Below, piece after piece: positions 1 to 6,238 of a DNA stretch of 8,851 nt. Position 1 is the first letter of the stretch, and every line of letters starts with the position of its first letter. The translations under genes were made by a program, and so were the position numbers. The stretch covers positions 1 to 8,851 of the forward strand of contig SLIO01000252.1 in NCBI GenBank assembly GCA_007135635.1, given 5' to 3'. The notes under the pieces were generated by a model. That model did no database searches and was not told the DNA's origin. It was given only the letters and a program-made list of their open reading frames with translations. The stretch is from Methylomicrobium sp. Its GTDB lineage: Bacteria; Pseudomonadota; Gammaproteobacteria; Methylococcales; Methylomonadaceae.

Positions 1-1646
1 CAGGCAGTGCCGTCCGACTGTTCGAGATGCCCGCCGGTCGGAAGATGTTCGCTACGGTCGAATACGCCGATATTGTCCAAACCCAAGAAGCCGCCTTGAT
101 AAACATCGCCGTCAGGACCCTTACGCGTTTCCCACCAGTGAAAATTGCGCTCCAAATCGGCAAAGGCGTTTTTCAAAAAGTCGATATCGCCCTCGCCCCG
201 GCGCTCCCGGTCGATATGATAGACCATGCGCACGGCCCAGGCATGGACCGGCGGATTGACGTCGCTGAAATTCCATTCGTAAGCCGGAATCTGGCCGTTC
301 GGGTGTAGATAACGTTCGTCAAGAAACAAGCTGAGCTGCCCCTTCGCGAAATCGGGATCGACCAATACCAGCGCCAAGGTATGAAAAGCCGAGTCCCAAA
401 CCGCGTACCACGGATATTCCCATTTGTCCGGCATCGAAATGATGTCGTGATTGCGCATGTGTCCCCAGTCGCCATTGCGGGTAGCCTTACCGTGATGCTC
501 ATCGAGCCATCGGCCGACATCGAATTCGTAATATTGCTTGGTCCAAATCATGCCCGCCAGAGCCTGCCGCAATACGAGCGCTTGCCGGCCGGGTAGCTCC
601 CCGGTCAACTCCTGATAAAATTCATCCGCTTGTTTGATTCTTTGTTCGAAGATGGCGTCGAAGTCCTCGAAAGCCGTTTTCGCTTCACCATCCGCCTTAC
701 GCAGGCGTAGTCTGACGATTTTCGTCTCGCCCGACTGAACGGTCAACGCATAATCGGCCGCCGCTTTCGTGCCGAATCCTTCCGGGTTCACGGCATCCTG
801 CTTGCCTAACACCACATAGTCGTTGATGCCGTCCTTGACATAAGCGCTATGATTTTCGCCACCGAACAATAAGCGGTTATTGCTTTCGTTGTCGACGAAC
901 AACCACTCCGGCGCGCCTTCGGCCAGTAATTGGTATTCGCCCAATTCCGCATGACTCGCCGATACCGCACTCGTGCCGTTTCCGCTTTCGACACGAGACA
1001 ATTGCGGCTTGGCCGTCTGATTCGACCCTGCCCAGGTATTGCGAAACCACAGCGTCGGCAGTACTCGAAGCGATGCTTCGGCCGGCCCGCGATTCACGAT
1101 GCCGATGCGGATCAGAATATCCTCGGGTTCCGCCTTCGCATATTCGACGAAGACATCGAAATAACGATCCTCTTCGAAAATACCGGTATCGATCAGTTCG
1201 TATTCGGATTCTACTTTGGAGCGGCCGGCGTTGGTCTCGACGAGGTCTTGGTAGGGAAATTCAGCCTGCGGATATTTATAGAGATATTTCAGATAGCCGT
1301 GGTTCGGCGTCGCATCGAGATAGTAATAATATTCCTTGACGTCTTCGCCGTGATTGCCTTGCGTTCCGGTCAAACCGAACAGACGCTCTTTCAGTACCGG
1401 GTCTCGGCCGTTCCAAAGTGCCAGAGCGAAACAAAGCTGCTGACTATCGTCGCTGATGCCGCCCAAGCCGTCCTCGCCCCACCGATAGGCGCGCGATGTC
1501 GATTGCGAATGGGGAAAATAATTCCAGGCGTCGCCATTGTCGCTGTAATCTTCACGCACCGTTCCCCACTGCCGTTCGCTGAGATAAGGCCCCCATTTAG
1601 ACCAAGCCTTGCCAGCGGATTTTTCGAGCGTGTCTTTTGTTGCCAT
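1..1646 (-). CDS. MGH1/GH63-like glycoside hydrolase ('glucosidase'), N-terminal part, cut by window edge
   Basis: This reading frame stays open from an ATG at 1646 to the window edge, giving 548 codons plus two bases. A strong ribosome site (AAGGAGAG) sits 6 bases upstream of the ATG. The protein begins MATKDTLEKSAGKAWSKWG and has no signal peptide, so it is probably cytoplasmic. Family signatures are RAYRWGEDGLGGISDD near residues 55-70, GNHGEDVKEYYYYLD near residue 110, YAVWDSAF with Asp418, and PAYEWNFSDVNPPVHAW at about 454-470 (Glu457). These match bacterial proteins annotated as glucosidase or MGH1-like glycoside hydrolase, an (alpha/alpha)6-barrel clan that includes GH63. Asp418 lies where the family carries its catalytic acid; this is inferred from motif position. 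Relatives are roughly 870-900 residues, so about 60% is present and the second catalytic residue lies outside the window. The substrate is not evident; an alpha-linked glucoside is the usual guess. It lies 197 bases downstream of the DUF2490 gene on the same strand and may have its own promoter. Confidence 0.88.
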   Translation of the reverse strand, partial: MATKDTLEKSAGKAWSKWGPYLSERQWGTVREDYSDNGDAWNYFPHSQSTSRAYRWGEDGLGGISDDSQQLCFALALWNGRDPVLKERLFGLTGTQGNHGEDVKEYYYYLDATPNHGYLKYLYKYPQAEFPYQDLVETNAGRSKVESEYELIDTGIFEEDRYFDVFVEYAKAEPEDILIRIGIVNRGPAEASLRVLPTLWFRNTWAGSNQTAKPQLSRVESGNGTSAVSASHAELGEYQLLAEGAPEWLFVDNESNNRLLFGGENHSAYVKDGINDYVVLGKQDAVNPEGFGTKAAADYALTVQSGETKIVRLRLRKADGEAKTAFEDFDAIFEQRIKQADEFYQELTGELPGRQALVLRQALAGMIWTKQYYEFDVGRWLDEHHGKATRNGDWGHMRNHDIISMPDKWEYPWYAVWDSAFHTLALVLVDPDFAKGQLSLFLDERYLHPNGQIPAYEWNFSDVNPPVHAWAVRMVYHIDRERRGEGDIDFLKNAFADLERNFHWWETRKGPDGDVYQGGFLGLDNIGVFDRSEHLPTGGHLEQSDGTA

Positions 1647-1689
1647 GGTCGTCTCTCCTTAAAGTTTATGGGTCGGATATACTTTATTT

Positions 1690-1737
1690 TAAATTCGGCA
1701 GTTTAACCATGAAGCACATGAAGTTCATGAAGCCTTT
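1690..1737 (+). repeat. Dispersed 48-base repeat, copy A (ATGAAG period-9 element)
   Basis: This tract matches 5522-5569 in the same orientation at 43 of 48 positions. Its core contains ATGAAG three times at exact 9-base spacing (1709, 1718, 1727), preceded by AGTTTAACC. It begins 44 bases upstream of the glycoside hydrolase start, in the leader or promoter of that minus-strand gene. Related ATGAAG/ACGAAG period-9 elements are scattered through intergenic DNA of many environmental bacteria; that parallel is from memory and was not searched. The function is unknown. Confidence 0.75.
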
Positions 1738-1739
1738 GG

Positions 1740-1787
1740 TTTGCCCTAAAACTTTGAATAAGCCTTTAGGGAGCAAAAATGTTTTGC
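1740..1787. repeat. Two overlapping inverted repeats in the DUF2490-hydrolase gap
   Basis: The first inverted repeat pairs TTTGCCCTAAA (1740-1750) with TTTAGGGAGCAAA (1765-1777), leaving a two-base bulge and a 14-base loop. The second pairs GCAAAA (1773-1778) with TTTTGC (1782-1787) around a 3-base loop and competes for the same bases. GAATAAGCC also occurs twice directly (1756-1764 and 1795-1803). No T-run follows on either strand, so this is not a classical terminator, although it could end or process the leftward operon transcript. The rest of 1647-1843 shows nothing else I can name. Confidence 0.5.
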
Positions 1788-1843
1788 ATAGGCAGAATAA
1801 GCCATTGAATTAATTTCTTATGCCGAGCCGCTTCAGTGTATTA

Positions 1844-2536
1844 TCACAAAGCAAACGACAAGCCAGTGCCGATAATCGGAATATGCGTCCAGTCTCCCGC
1901 CTCATGTATCGAACGCAGCATGAAAAAAGCGCGCAGACCGATTTGTTTGGTTGGGCGAAAATTCAAGCCAAATGGCACCAAGCGATTTTCGGAAACGATG
2001 CCACGATCAAAATCATAAAATAGTTCATTGCTAAAATACATCGCTCTCAATAAGCCTAGCTCCGGTGTCAATACATGAAGCCGCAATCGCTGCCGAGTCC
2101 TTTCTTCCCTATTGGCCGAATTTTCATGCCAACGCAGTTCCAGCCGATTGCGAAGACTCAAAGTATAGCGCTCGCCTAGTTTGGTATGCGGATTCAGTTG
2201 AAATTCGACTCGATGCTGATTCAACCAAGTCCCGTTATCGTCTTTGACCTCGGCGTAACGATAAGCCAAGGCGACATCAAGCCAAGGAAGAGGTTTCGCA
2301 ATCGCCTGCTGACCCAATCGAAACAGCGAAAAATCTGAAATATCATCGGTAAAACGAAAATGTCCGGAGGTATAGAAATTGACATAGTCCGTTTCGAGCA
2401 CCCTGAGCGATGCCGATTGCCAAAATTGAAAATCGCTGGCGTATGCAACACCATCGATAGCGAATAATAAATGAAAAACAATCAACGCTTGTTTCGCAAC
2501 GACTTTTGGATATTTGATCAAGCATTGATAGTTCAC
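1844..2536 (-). CDS. DUF2490 family predicted outer-membrane beta-barrel protein
   Basis: This 230-residue protein starts at a GTG (2536) 34 bases after the EEP gene, with a GGGA stretch upstream as a modest ribosome site. A hydrophobic N-terminal segment (about 13-33) ends in AYA, suggesting Sec signal peptidase cleavage after residue 33. The mature part alternates polar and hydrophobic residues as in beta strands, with DUF2490-like elements: FQFWQSASLRV (36-46), LNQHRVEFQL (105-114), RNRLELRW (129-136), RQRLRL (148-153), ELFYDFDRG (171-179) and ENRLVPFGL (183-191). DUF2490 proteins are assigned to the outer membrane but have no settled function. As the last gene of an operon with a phospholipase D-type enzyme, it may act in envelope lipid handling; that is inference only. 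A downstream start is possible, but the GTG gives a complete signal peptide. Confidence 0.8.
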   Translation of the reverse strand: MNYQCLIKYPKVVAKQALIVFHLLFAIDGVAYASDFQFWQSASLRVLETDYVNFYTSGHFRFTDDISDFSLFRLGQQAIAKPLPWLDVALAYRYAEVKDDNGTWLNQHRVEFQLNPHTKLGERYTLSLRNRLELRWHENSANREERTRQRLRLHVLTPELGLLRAMYFSNELFYDFDRGIVSENRLVPFGLNFRPTKQIGLRAFFMLRSIHEAGDWTHIPIIGTGLSFAL

Positions 2537-2570
2537 TCGTTATTCCCGTTGTCAAAACAATCGATAAACG

Positions 2571-3266
2571 TCAAGTATTTCCTACTTCAATCTCGGCGAC
2601 AAGCGGCAGATGATCGGAGGCAATTCTGCTCAATTCCGAAACATGAACCTCAAGCGAAATCATGCTTTCCGCAGGATCTACCCAAATTCTATCCAGACTC
2701 AGCAGAGGTCGATGAGCCGGAAATGTCGCCAATGCCGGCATTTTGTTGAAGCGGCGCTTCAACCAGCGCATCGAACGCCCCCATAGCAGCCACTCGTTAA
2801 AGTCGCCCAGCACGATATTGACATCGGCGGTGCTGCTTGCCAATGTCGACAACACGCCTCGAACTTGCCGTCGCCGTTCTCCCGGGGATAAACCCAGGTG
2901 AGTCGCCAGTATCGTCAGGTTTATGTTATCGAGCGTCAGCTTCGCATCGATCAAGCCGCGCGGTTCTCTACCGGGCACGCTGATATCGATATGCTTCACT
3001 GCGCGAACAGGAATGCGAGACAGCAACACGTTACCGAAATGTCCGTGCTTCGCCAAATAAGTGAATCCGCTGATCGCGTTCGCCACCGCGGCTTGTTCGA
3101 GTTCCGCCAGCACGCTTTCGGGATGAGCGATCAATGTCTCCACTTCCTGCAACGCAATCAAATCCGCATCGATTTCTTTCAATACCTGAGCGATACGGCT
3201 CGTATTTCTATCGCCATCTCGACCAATGCAACTGTGAATGTTGTAAGTCGCAACTCTTAACTTCAT
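2571..3266 (-). CDS. Endonuclease/exonuclease/phosphatase (EEP) family protein, YbhP-like
   Basis: This 231-residue protein has the full set of EEP metal-dependent phosphodiesterase motifs: TYNIH with Asn9, LQEVE with Glu41, ATHLG with His123, GDFNEW with Asp155 and Asn157, LDRIWV with Asp192, and SDHLP with Asp218 and His219. All expected catalytic and Mg-binding positions are intact, so it should be active. The family cuts phosphodiester or phosphoester bonds in substrates ranging from nucleic acids to phosphoinositides and sphingomyelin. There is no signal peptide, so it is cytoplasmic. Its ATG overlaps the TGA of the phospholipase D gene (ATGA at 3263-3266), implying translational coupling. 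In E. coli the EEP protein YbhP is encoded beside cardiolipin synthase ClsB, so a lipid-linked role is more likely than DNA repair. The actual substrate is unknown. Confidence 0.9.
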   Translation of the reverse strand: MKLRVATYNIHSCIGRDGDRNTSRIAQVLKEIDADLIALQEVETLIAHPESVLAELEQAAVANAISGFTYLAKHGHFGNVLLSRIPVRAVKHIDISVPGREPRGLIDAKLTLDNINLTILATHLGLSPGERRRQVRGVLSTLASSTADVNIVLGDFNEWLLWGRSMRWLKRRFNKMPALATFPAHRPLLSLDRIWVDPAESMISLEVHVSELSRIASDHLPLVAEIEVGNT

Positions 3267-5401
3267 ATGCTCCCGCTTCCGCCGCTTGCCCCTCTTCCGT
3301 ATTTTTTTCGCAGACGCCCTAGAAAAAAGAACAAAGCGGTACCGAATAAAGCGATTGCTATCATTAATCCGACGAAATAAATCGATCCCGAATCGCGCAT
3401 CGCTACGGAAATACCGTAAGCCACGATGACCAACACGGATAAGGCAGGCAGCAAACCGATCATCGTTCCGAGTGCAAAGTCATATAGGCGTATTTTGGAA
3501 ACCCCAGCGATCAAATTGACGATTGAAAACGAAGCCACCGGGAAAATACGAAAGAATATGACCGATTTCAGCCCGGATTCGGAGAATTTCCGAGTCAGAC
3601 TGTTCAATAAATCGCCGCTCAATCGGCTCACTTTATCGCGCCCGAGTCGTCGTCCGATCAAGAATATGCTCACCGCGCTCAATTCGGCGCCGATCAACGC
3701 ATACAAAAAGCCTTGCCAGGGCCCGAATAAAAGCACCGTGGCTATCAACAGCACTGTAACCGGAAAAAAACACAAGCCACCCGCAATGTATAAAGCTGGA
3801 ATCAAAAGAAATGTGTAACGCTGTTGTTGTATACACAAAGCAGCCGCTTCGACCGTATCGAAAACTGAATATTCGCCAAAGTCAACCCAGCGCCATGATG
3901 CAGCAAGCATCAGAAAAATAGCTATCAATAACACGTTATTCAACATATGCCTGAAAACGGGAAGCTGCTGTTTCGGGCCGATAATATGTTCGAACAACTC
4001 GTCCGGCTCTACCGGTTGCTCAGGATCCAATAATTCGGATTCGGGCACCCATTGGTCGACTTCATAGGGAATTTCGCCGTCTAACGGCACGAGCCTACGC
4101 TCACCCTTGCTCAATGATTCGATCGCGCCGGCCAATGTTCCTATTTCATAATACGCTTTGGCTACTTGATCAATTTTCGCGCCAAGATGTTCGGCCAGCA
4201 AACGATTACGAAACGCCGAAATCGCTTTCGACTCCTGAGAACCTTCCTCGGCTGCGATCGCCAAATCGCATTCCGAATCCAAACCAAGCGAGCGATTACT
4301 CAGATTCGACGAACCGACGCGAACGAAACAATCGTCAATCACCATCACTTTTGCATGCACCATCAAATCTACCTCCGGATCAACGCAAATTCTCGGATAA
4401 TACACTTGCAGGCGCCTATGGCGGTCGACCTCGCGTAATTTCAACAAGATACGACCGCGCAACACGTCCATCGTATGCTGTTCGAGCCAACCGCCGGTTT
4501 TTTTCGGCTGCACGATAATCACTTCGGGCCCGTCCGTTTCTTGTAAACGCGCCGACAATGCCTCGCCGATTCGGAAGGAACTCAAATACTGGTTTTCGAT
4601 ATAGATGAATTTTCGCGCCGCGGCAATCGTATCCAGATAAAGCCGTTCGACCTCGCGCACTTCGGCGTAATCGCGATGTCTAGGCCAGGTGCGCGCAATC
4701 GCGACATCAACATCGTTGAAGTCCGCTGTAACGCTTTCCGGCCAGGGATCGCCGGTCTCGATCCGCTCGTCGATCAACGGCGCTTCTCCGTAAGCTCTTC
4801 GCCAACGTTCGCCGGCCAATTCGCCGAGTGCTTGGGCCGCCGGACCGTCGACTAGCATCTGTATGTCGTGAAAAGGCGGATAGGCTTCGCCGTCGGGATC
4901 GACCCGGCGTTTATCGTCCGGTAGATGCTCCGAGGTATCCCAACGCCATTTGCTCAAGTCCAAACCGCCCGCGAAGGCGACGGCGTCGTCGATGACGACC
5001 ATTTTCATATGCTGAGAGGCGCCGACCGGATGTTCCCCGTCCAGGCAAAAGCGGACTTGCTTGTGGGTACTCCATAGCAACTTGTAGCGGGGAAAAAACT
5101 CGCGCTCCATCGCATAGATCATCGCAAAATCCCAACTCAACACATAAATTTGCAGTCCCGGATTCCGTTTAGCCAAAAAATCGAGCAGTTTTCCCAACTT
5201 TTCGGGGCATTCGACGGTTTCGCCGTTTCGAATCAAGCGCAATTCGCTATGCAAATCCCAACCGACGATCATGATCGACCGTCGTGCTTTCTGCAATGCT
5301 TCGTGCAAGGCTCGGAAGTAATTTTCGCCGTCTATGACAAAAGCGGCACGATGCGCCTTTTCAATTCGCCAACAGTTTTCGTTTCGAAAAATAGTTTTCA
5401 C
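3263..5401 (-). CDS. Phospholipase D/cardiolipin synthase-like protein fused to a VTT membrane domain
   Basis: This 712-residue protein starts at GTG 5401, with AGAAGG about 10 bases upstream. Residues 1-410 form a two-domain PLD fold with both HKD motifs intact: His131-Lys133-Asp138 and His349-Lys351-Asp356 (VHAKVMVIDD, then GSSNLSNRS). Such enzymes move phosphatidyl groups through a phospho-histidine intermediate, either hydrolysing phospholipids or making cardiolipin. A charged linker (about 410-480) leads to a membrane region with helices near 487-503, 528-556, 562-584, 613-633, 640-665 and 674-694. It carries VTT/SNARE-associated features: FGPWQGFLYALIGAELSAV, GRRLGRD, FRIFPVASFSIVN and GTMIGLLPA. 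VTT proteins (DedA, TMEM41B, VMP1) move lipids between leaflets. The fusion suggests one polypeptide that both processes a phospholipid and handles its transbilayer placement, which is inference. The first gene of the leftward operon, it is coupled to the EEP gene. PLD-VTT fusions are known elsewhere. Confidence 0.92.
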   Translation of the reverse strand: MKTIFRNENCWRIEKAHRAAFVIDGENYFRALHEALQKARRSIMIVGWDLHSELRLIRNGETVECPEKLGKLLDFLAKRNPGLQIYVLSWDFAMIYAMEREFFPRYKLLWSTHKQVRFCLDGEHPVGASQHMKMVVIDDAVAFAGGLDLSKWRWDTSEHLPDDKRRVDPDGEAYPPFHDIQMLVDGPAAQALGELAGERWRRAYGEAPLIDERIETGDPWPESVTADFNDVDVAIARTWPRHRDYAEVREVERLYLDTIAAARKFIYIENQYLSSFRIGEALSARLQETDGPEVIIVQPKKTGGWLEQHTMDVLRGRILLKLREVDRHRRLQVYYPRICVDPEVDLMVHAKVMVIDDCFVRVGSSNLSNRSLGLDSECDLAIAAEEGSQESKAISAFRNRLLAEHLGAKIDQVAKAYYEIGTLAGAIESLSKGERRLVPLDGEIPYEVDQWVPESELLDPEQPVEPDELFEHIIGPKQQLPVFRHMLNNVLLIAIFLMLAASWRWVDFGEYSVFDTVEAAALCIQQQRYTFLLIPALYIAGGLCFFPVTVLLIATVLLFGPWQGFLYALIGAELSAVSIFLIGRRLGRDKVSRLSGDLLNSLTRKFSESGLKSVIFFRIFPVASFSIVNLIAGVSKIRLYDFALGTMIGLLPALSVLVIVAYGISVAMRDSGSIYFVGLMIAIALFGTALFFFLGRLRKKYGRGASGGSGSI

Positions 5402-5458
5402 GCACTTTGGCCTTCTTGCTTTCGGTGTAATTTTTCAATCGCCGCTACAATTTTATGG

Positions 5459-5488
5459 ATGTTAAACCACATAGCAAGCAATCGCCAA
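5459..5488 (-). promoter_or_regulatory. Candidate sigma-70 promoter for the PLD-EEP-DUF2490 operon
   Basis: Read on the minus strand, TTGGCG (5488-5483) and TAACAT (5464-5459) are separated by 18 bases, about 60 bases before the GTG start. Each hexamer matches the consensus only partly, so this is the best-placed candidate and not a firm call. Confidence 0.25.
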
Positions 5489-5500
5489 TAAACGACAAGC

Positions 5501-5520
5501 GTTCAACATAATGGTTGAAC
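5501..5520. repeat. Perfect 7-base inverted repeat beside dispersed repeat copy B
   Basis: GTTCAAC (5501-5507) and GTTGAAC (5514-5520) form a perfect stem around a 6-base loop. It ends one base before repeat copy B and lies upstream of the candidate PLD operon promoter. It could be an operator or part of the repeat element, but copy A at 1690 lacks a matching hairpin. Confidence 0.4.
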
Positions 5521-5521
5521 C

Positions 5522-5569
5522 TAAATTCGAAAGTTTAACCATGAAGCACATGAAATTCATTAAGCCCTT
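5522..5569 (+). repeat. Dispersed 48-base repeat, copy B
   Basis: This is the second copy of the element at 1690-1737, in the same orientation, with 5 mismatches over 48 bases. It keeps the TAAATTCG start and the AGTTTAACCATGAAGCACAT core. The third ATGAAG unit has changed to ATTAAG, so this copy is more degenerate. It lies about 120 bases upstream of the PLD-VTT start, mirroring copy A upstream of the hydrolase. Confidence 0.75.
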
Positions 5570-5831
5570 CAAGAGAATATCCATAAATCCGGACAATTCT
5601 CATCGAGCTGATCGATCGGTATCGGGTTTATTAGGCCATTCGGCAAATCCTCTTTATTCTCGAATGAGACGACACCGCACCGGCAAAAAATCCATAATGG
5701 TGCAGTTTTCATTCGCAGATCGGATATTCATTTCAGAAAACGCACCAAATATTCCAAAAAAGCCAAGCCAAGACAAGCTAATTTAAAACGTTAGCTCTCA
5801 TTCTTTGAGGCTTTCAAACTATTTTTATATT

Positions 5832-5948
5832 CCACATCCGAGGAAGCGAAAAGACGAGTTTGTGGTAGCCGTCTAAAGTCGCCATAACCTACGGGCAGGT
5901 AAAATTCAACTCTGGTGCAAACGACGGACTCCCGCCCTAACTTTGCGC
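5832..5948. other. GC-richer block with nested inverted repeats, possible structured RNA
   Basis: CCACA (5832-5836) can pair with TGTGG (5861-5865). AGACG (5852-5856), inside that loop, can pair with CGTCT (5870-5874) outside it, which is pseudoknot geometry. Further on, ACCT and AGGT (5887-5900) make a small hairpin, and GTGCAAA (5915-5921) can pair with TTTGCGC (5942-5948) with one G-U pair. Stems are short, so chance is a real alternative. The block is less AT-rich than its surroundings and has no convincing reading frame. It matches no RNA family I recognise. Confidence 0.3.
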
Positions 5949-6086
5949 TTTCTTTCGGCTTATATCAGTCAACCGTTTATTAGAATACTGCCCATTATAG
6001 CCTTACATTATGTTTTTATTGAGGATTATTAATATGGCATCAAAATTGTGTAATGTGAAGTGGTTGGCATTTTTGAAGTTTTCGTA

Positions 6087-6097
6087 GGAACTGTTCC
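6087..6097. promoter_or_regulatory. GGAAC-T-GTTCC palindrome, candidate operator
   Basis: This is a perfect 11-base dyad about 140 bases before the oxidase start. A TATATT hexamer follows at 6113-6118, so the dyad would cover the -35 area of any promoter using that -10. No good -35 match is present, which would fit an activator-dependent promoter. This is inference from position only. Confidence 0.25.
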
Positions 6098-6134
6098 AAG
6101 TAAACGAATCATTATATTTTTATATTAGAAATAT

Positions 6135-6221
6135 ATGATTATTAAAGCTCCACAGTCTTTCGACGAATTCAAGGTGACCTACCCAGCCGAAGCGTTGCAT
6201 GCGCTTCTATTCGACATCTAG
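6135..6221 (+). CDS. Possible 28-residue leader peptide or gene remnant
   Basis: An ATG-to-TAG frame encodes a 28-residue peptide starting MIIKAPQSFDEFKVTYPAEA and ending HALLFDI. It ends 17 bases before the oxidase ATG. After the first codons its base use becomes like that of coding DNA, in contrast to the AT-rich sequence upstream. There is no clear ribosome site before it. It could be a translated leader, the remnant of a decayed gene, or chance. I recognise no family. Confidence 0.2.
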   Translation: MIIKAPQSFDEFKVTYPAEALHALLFDI

Positions 6222-6238
6222 TTAAGAGGATTGGATCA

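Larger units (their letters stand above)
5402..6238. other. 837-base divergent intergenic region
   Basis: This stretch lies between the leftward PLD operon and the rightward oxidase operon and must hold promoters for both. Near its left end are a candidate minus-strand promoter, a hairpin and a dispersed repeat copy. From 5570 to 5775 I see nothing recognisable. At 5776-5796 AGCTAA and TTAGCT form a 6-base stem with a 9-base loop. A more GC-rich block with nested inverted repeats follows at 5832-5948, then very AT-rich DNA (5960-6135) with a short palindrome, and a 28-codon ORF before the oxidase. No tRNA, rRNA, known riboswitch or insertion sequence was recognised. Confidence 0.6.

Noticed and set aside
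930..1706. 258-codon plus-strand open frame
   Set aside because: It lies antisense to the glycoside hydrolase, whose minus-strand frame carries clear family motifs and a good ribosome site. The plus frame shows no domain.
1820..2023. Plus-strand small open frames over the DUF2490 gene
   Set aside because: They are antisense to a gene with a signal peptide and family-like strands, and show no coding features of their own.
3426..3818. 130-codon plus-strand open frame
   Set aside because: It is antisense to the VTT membrane domain and explained as a shadow of that frame.
4911..5135. 74-codon minus-strand frame inside the PLD gene
   Set aside because: It overlaps the first HKD region in another frame. 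The long PLD frame is intact with both HKD motifs, so there is no frameshift to explain.
5511..5786. 91-codon plus-strand open frame in the intergenic region
   Set aside because: It starts inside a hairpin and runs through the dispersed repeat. Its product is rich in basic residues with no recognisable domain, and no ribosome site precedes it.
5776..5830. Rho-independent terminator (AGCTAA/TTAGCT stem, then TTTGA/TCAAA and ATTTTT)
   Set aside because: The stems are short and AT-rich, and no gene ends upstream on either strand that would need it.
6035..6050. Sigma-54-like -24/-12 promoter (TGGCA with TTGTG)
   Set aside because: Spacing is right, but the essential GC of the -12 element is GT, so it falls below what I would call a promoter.
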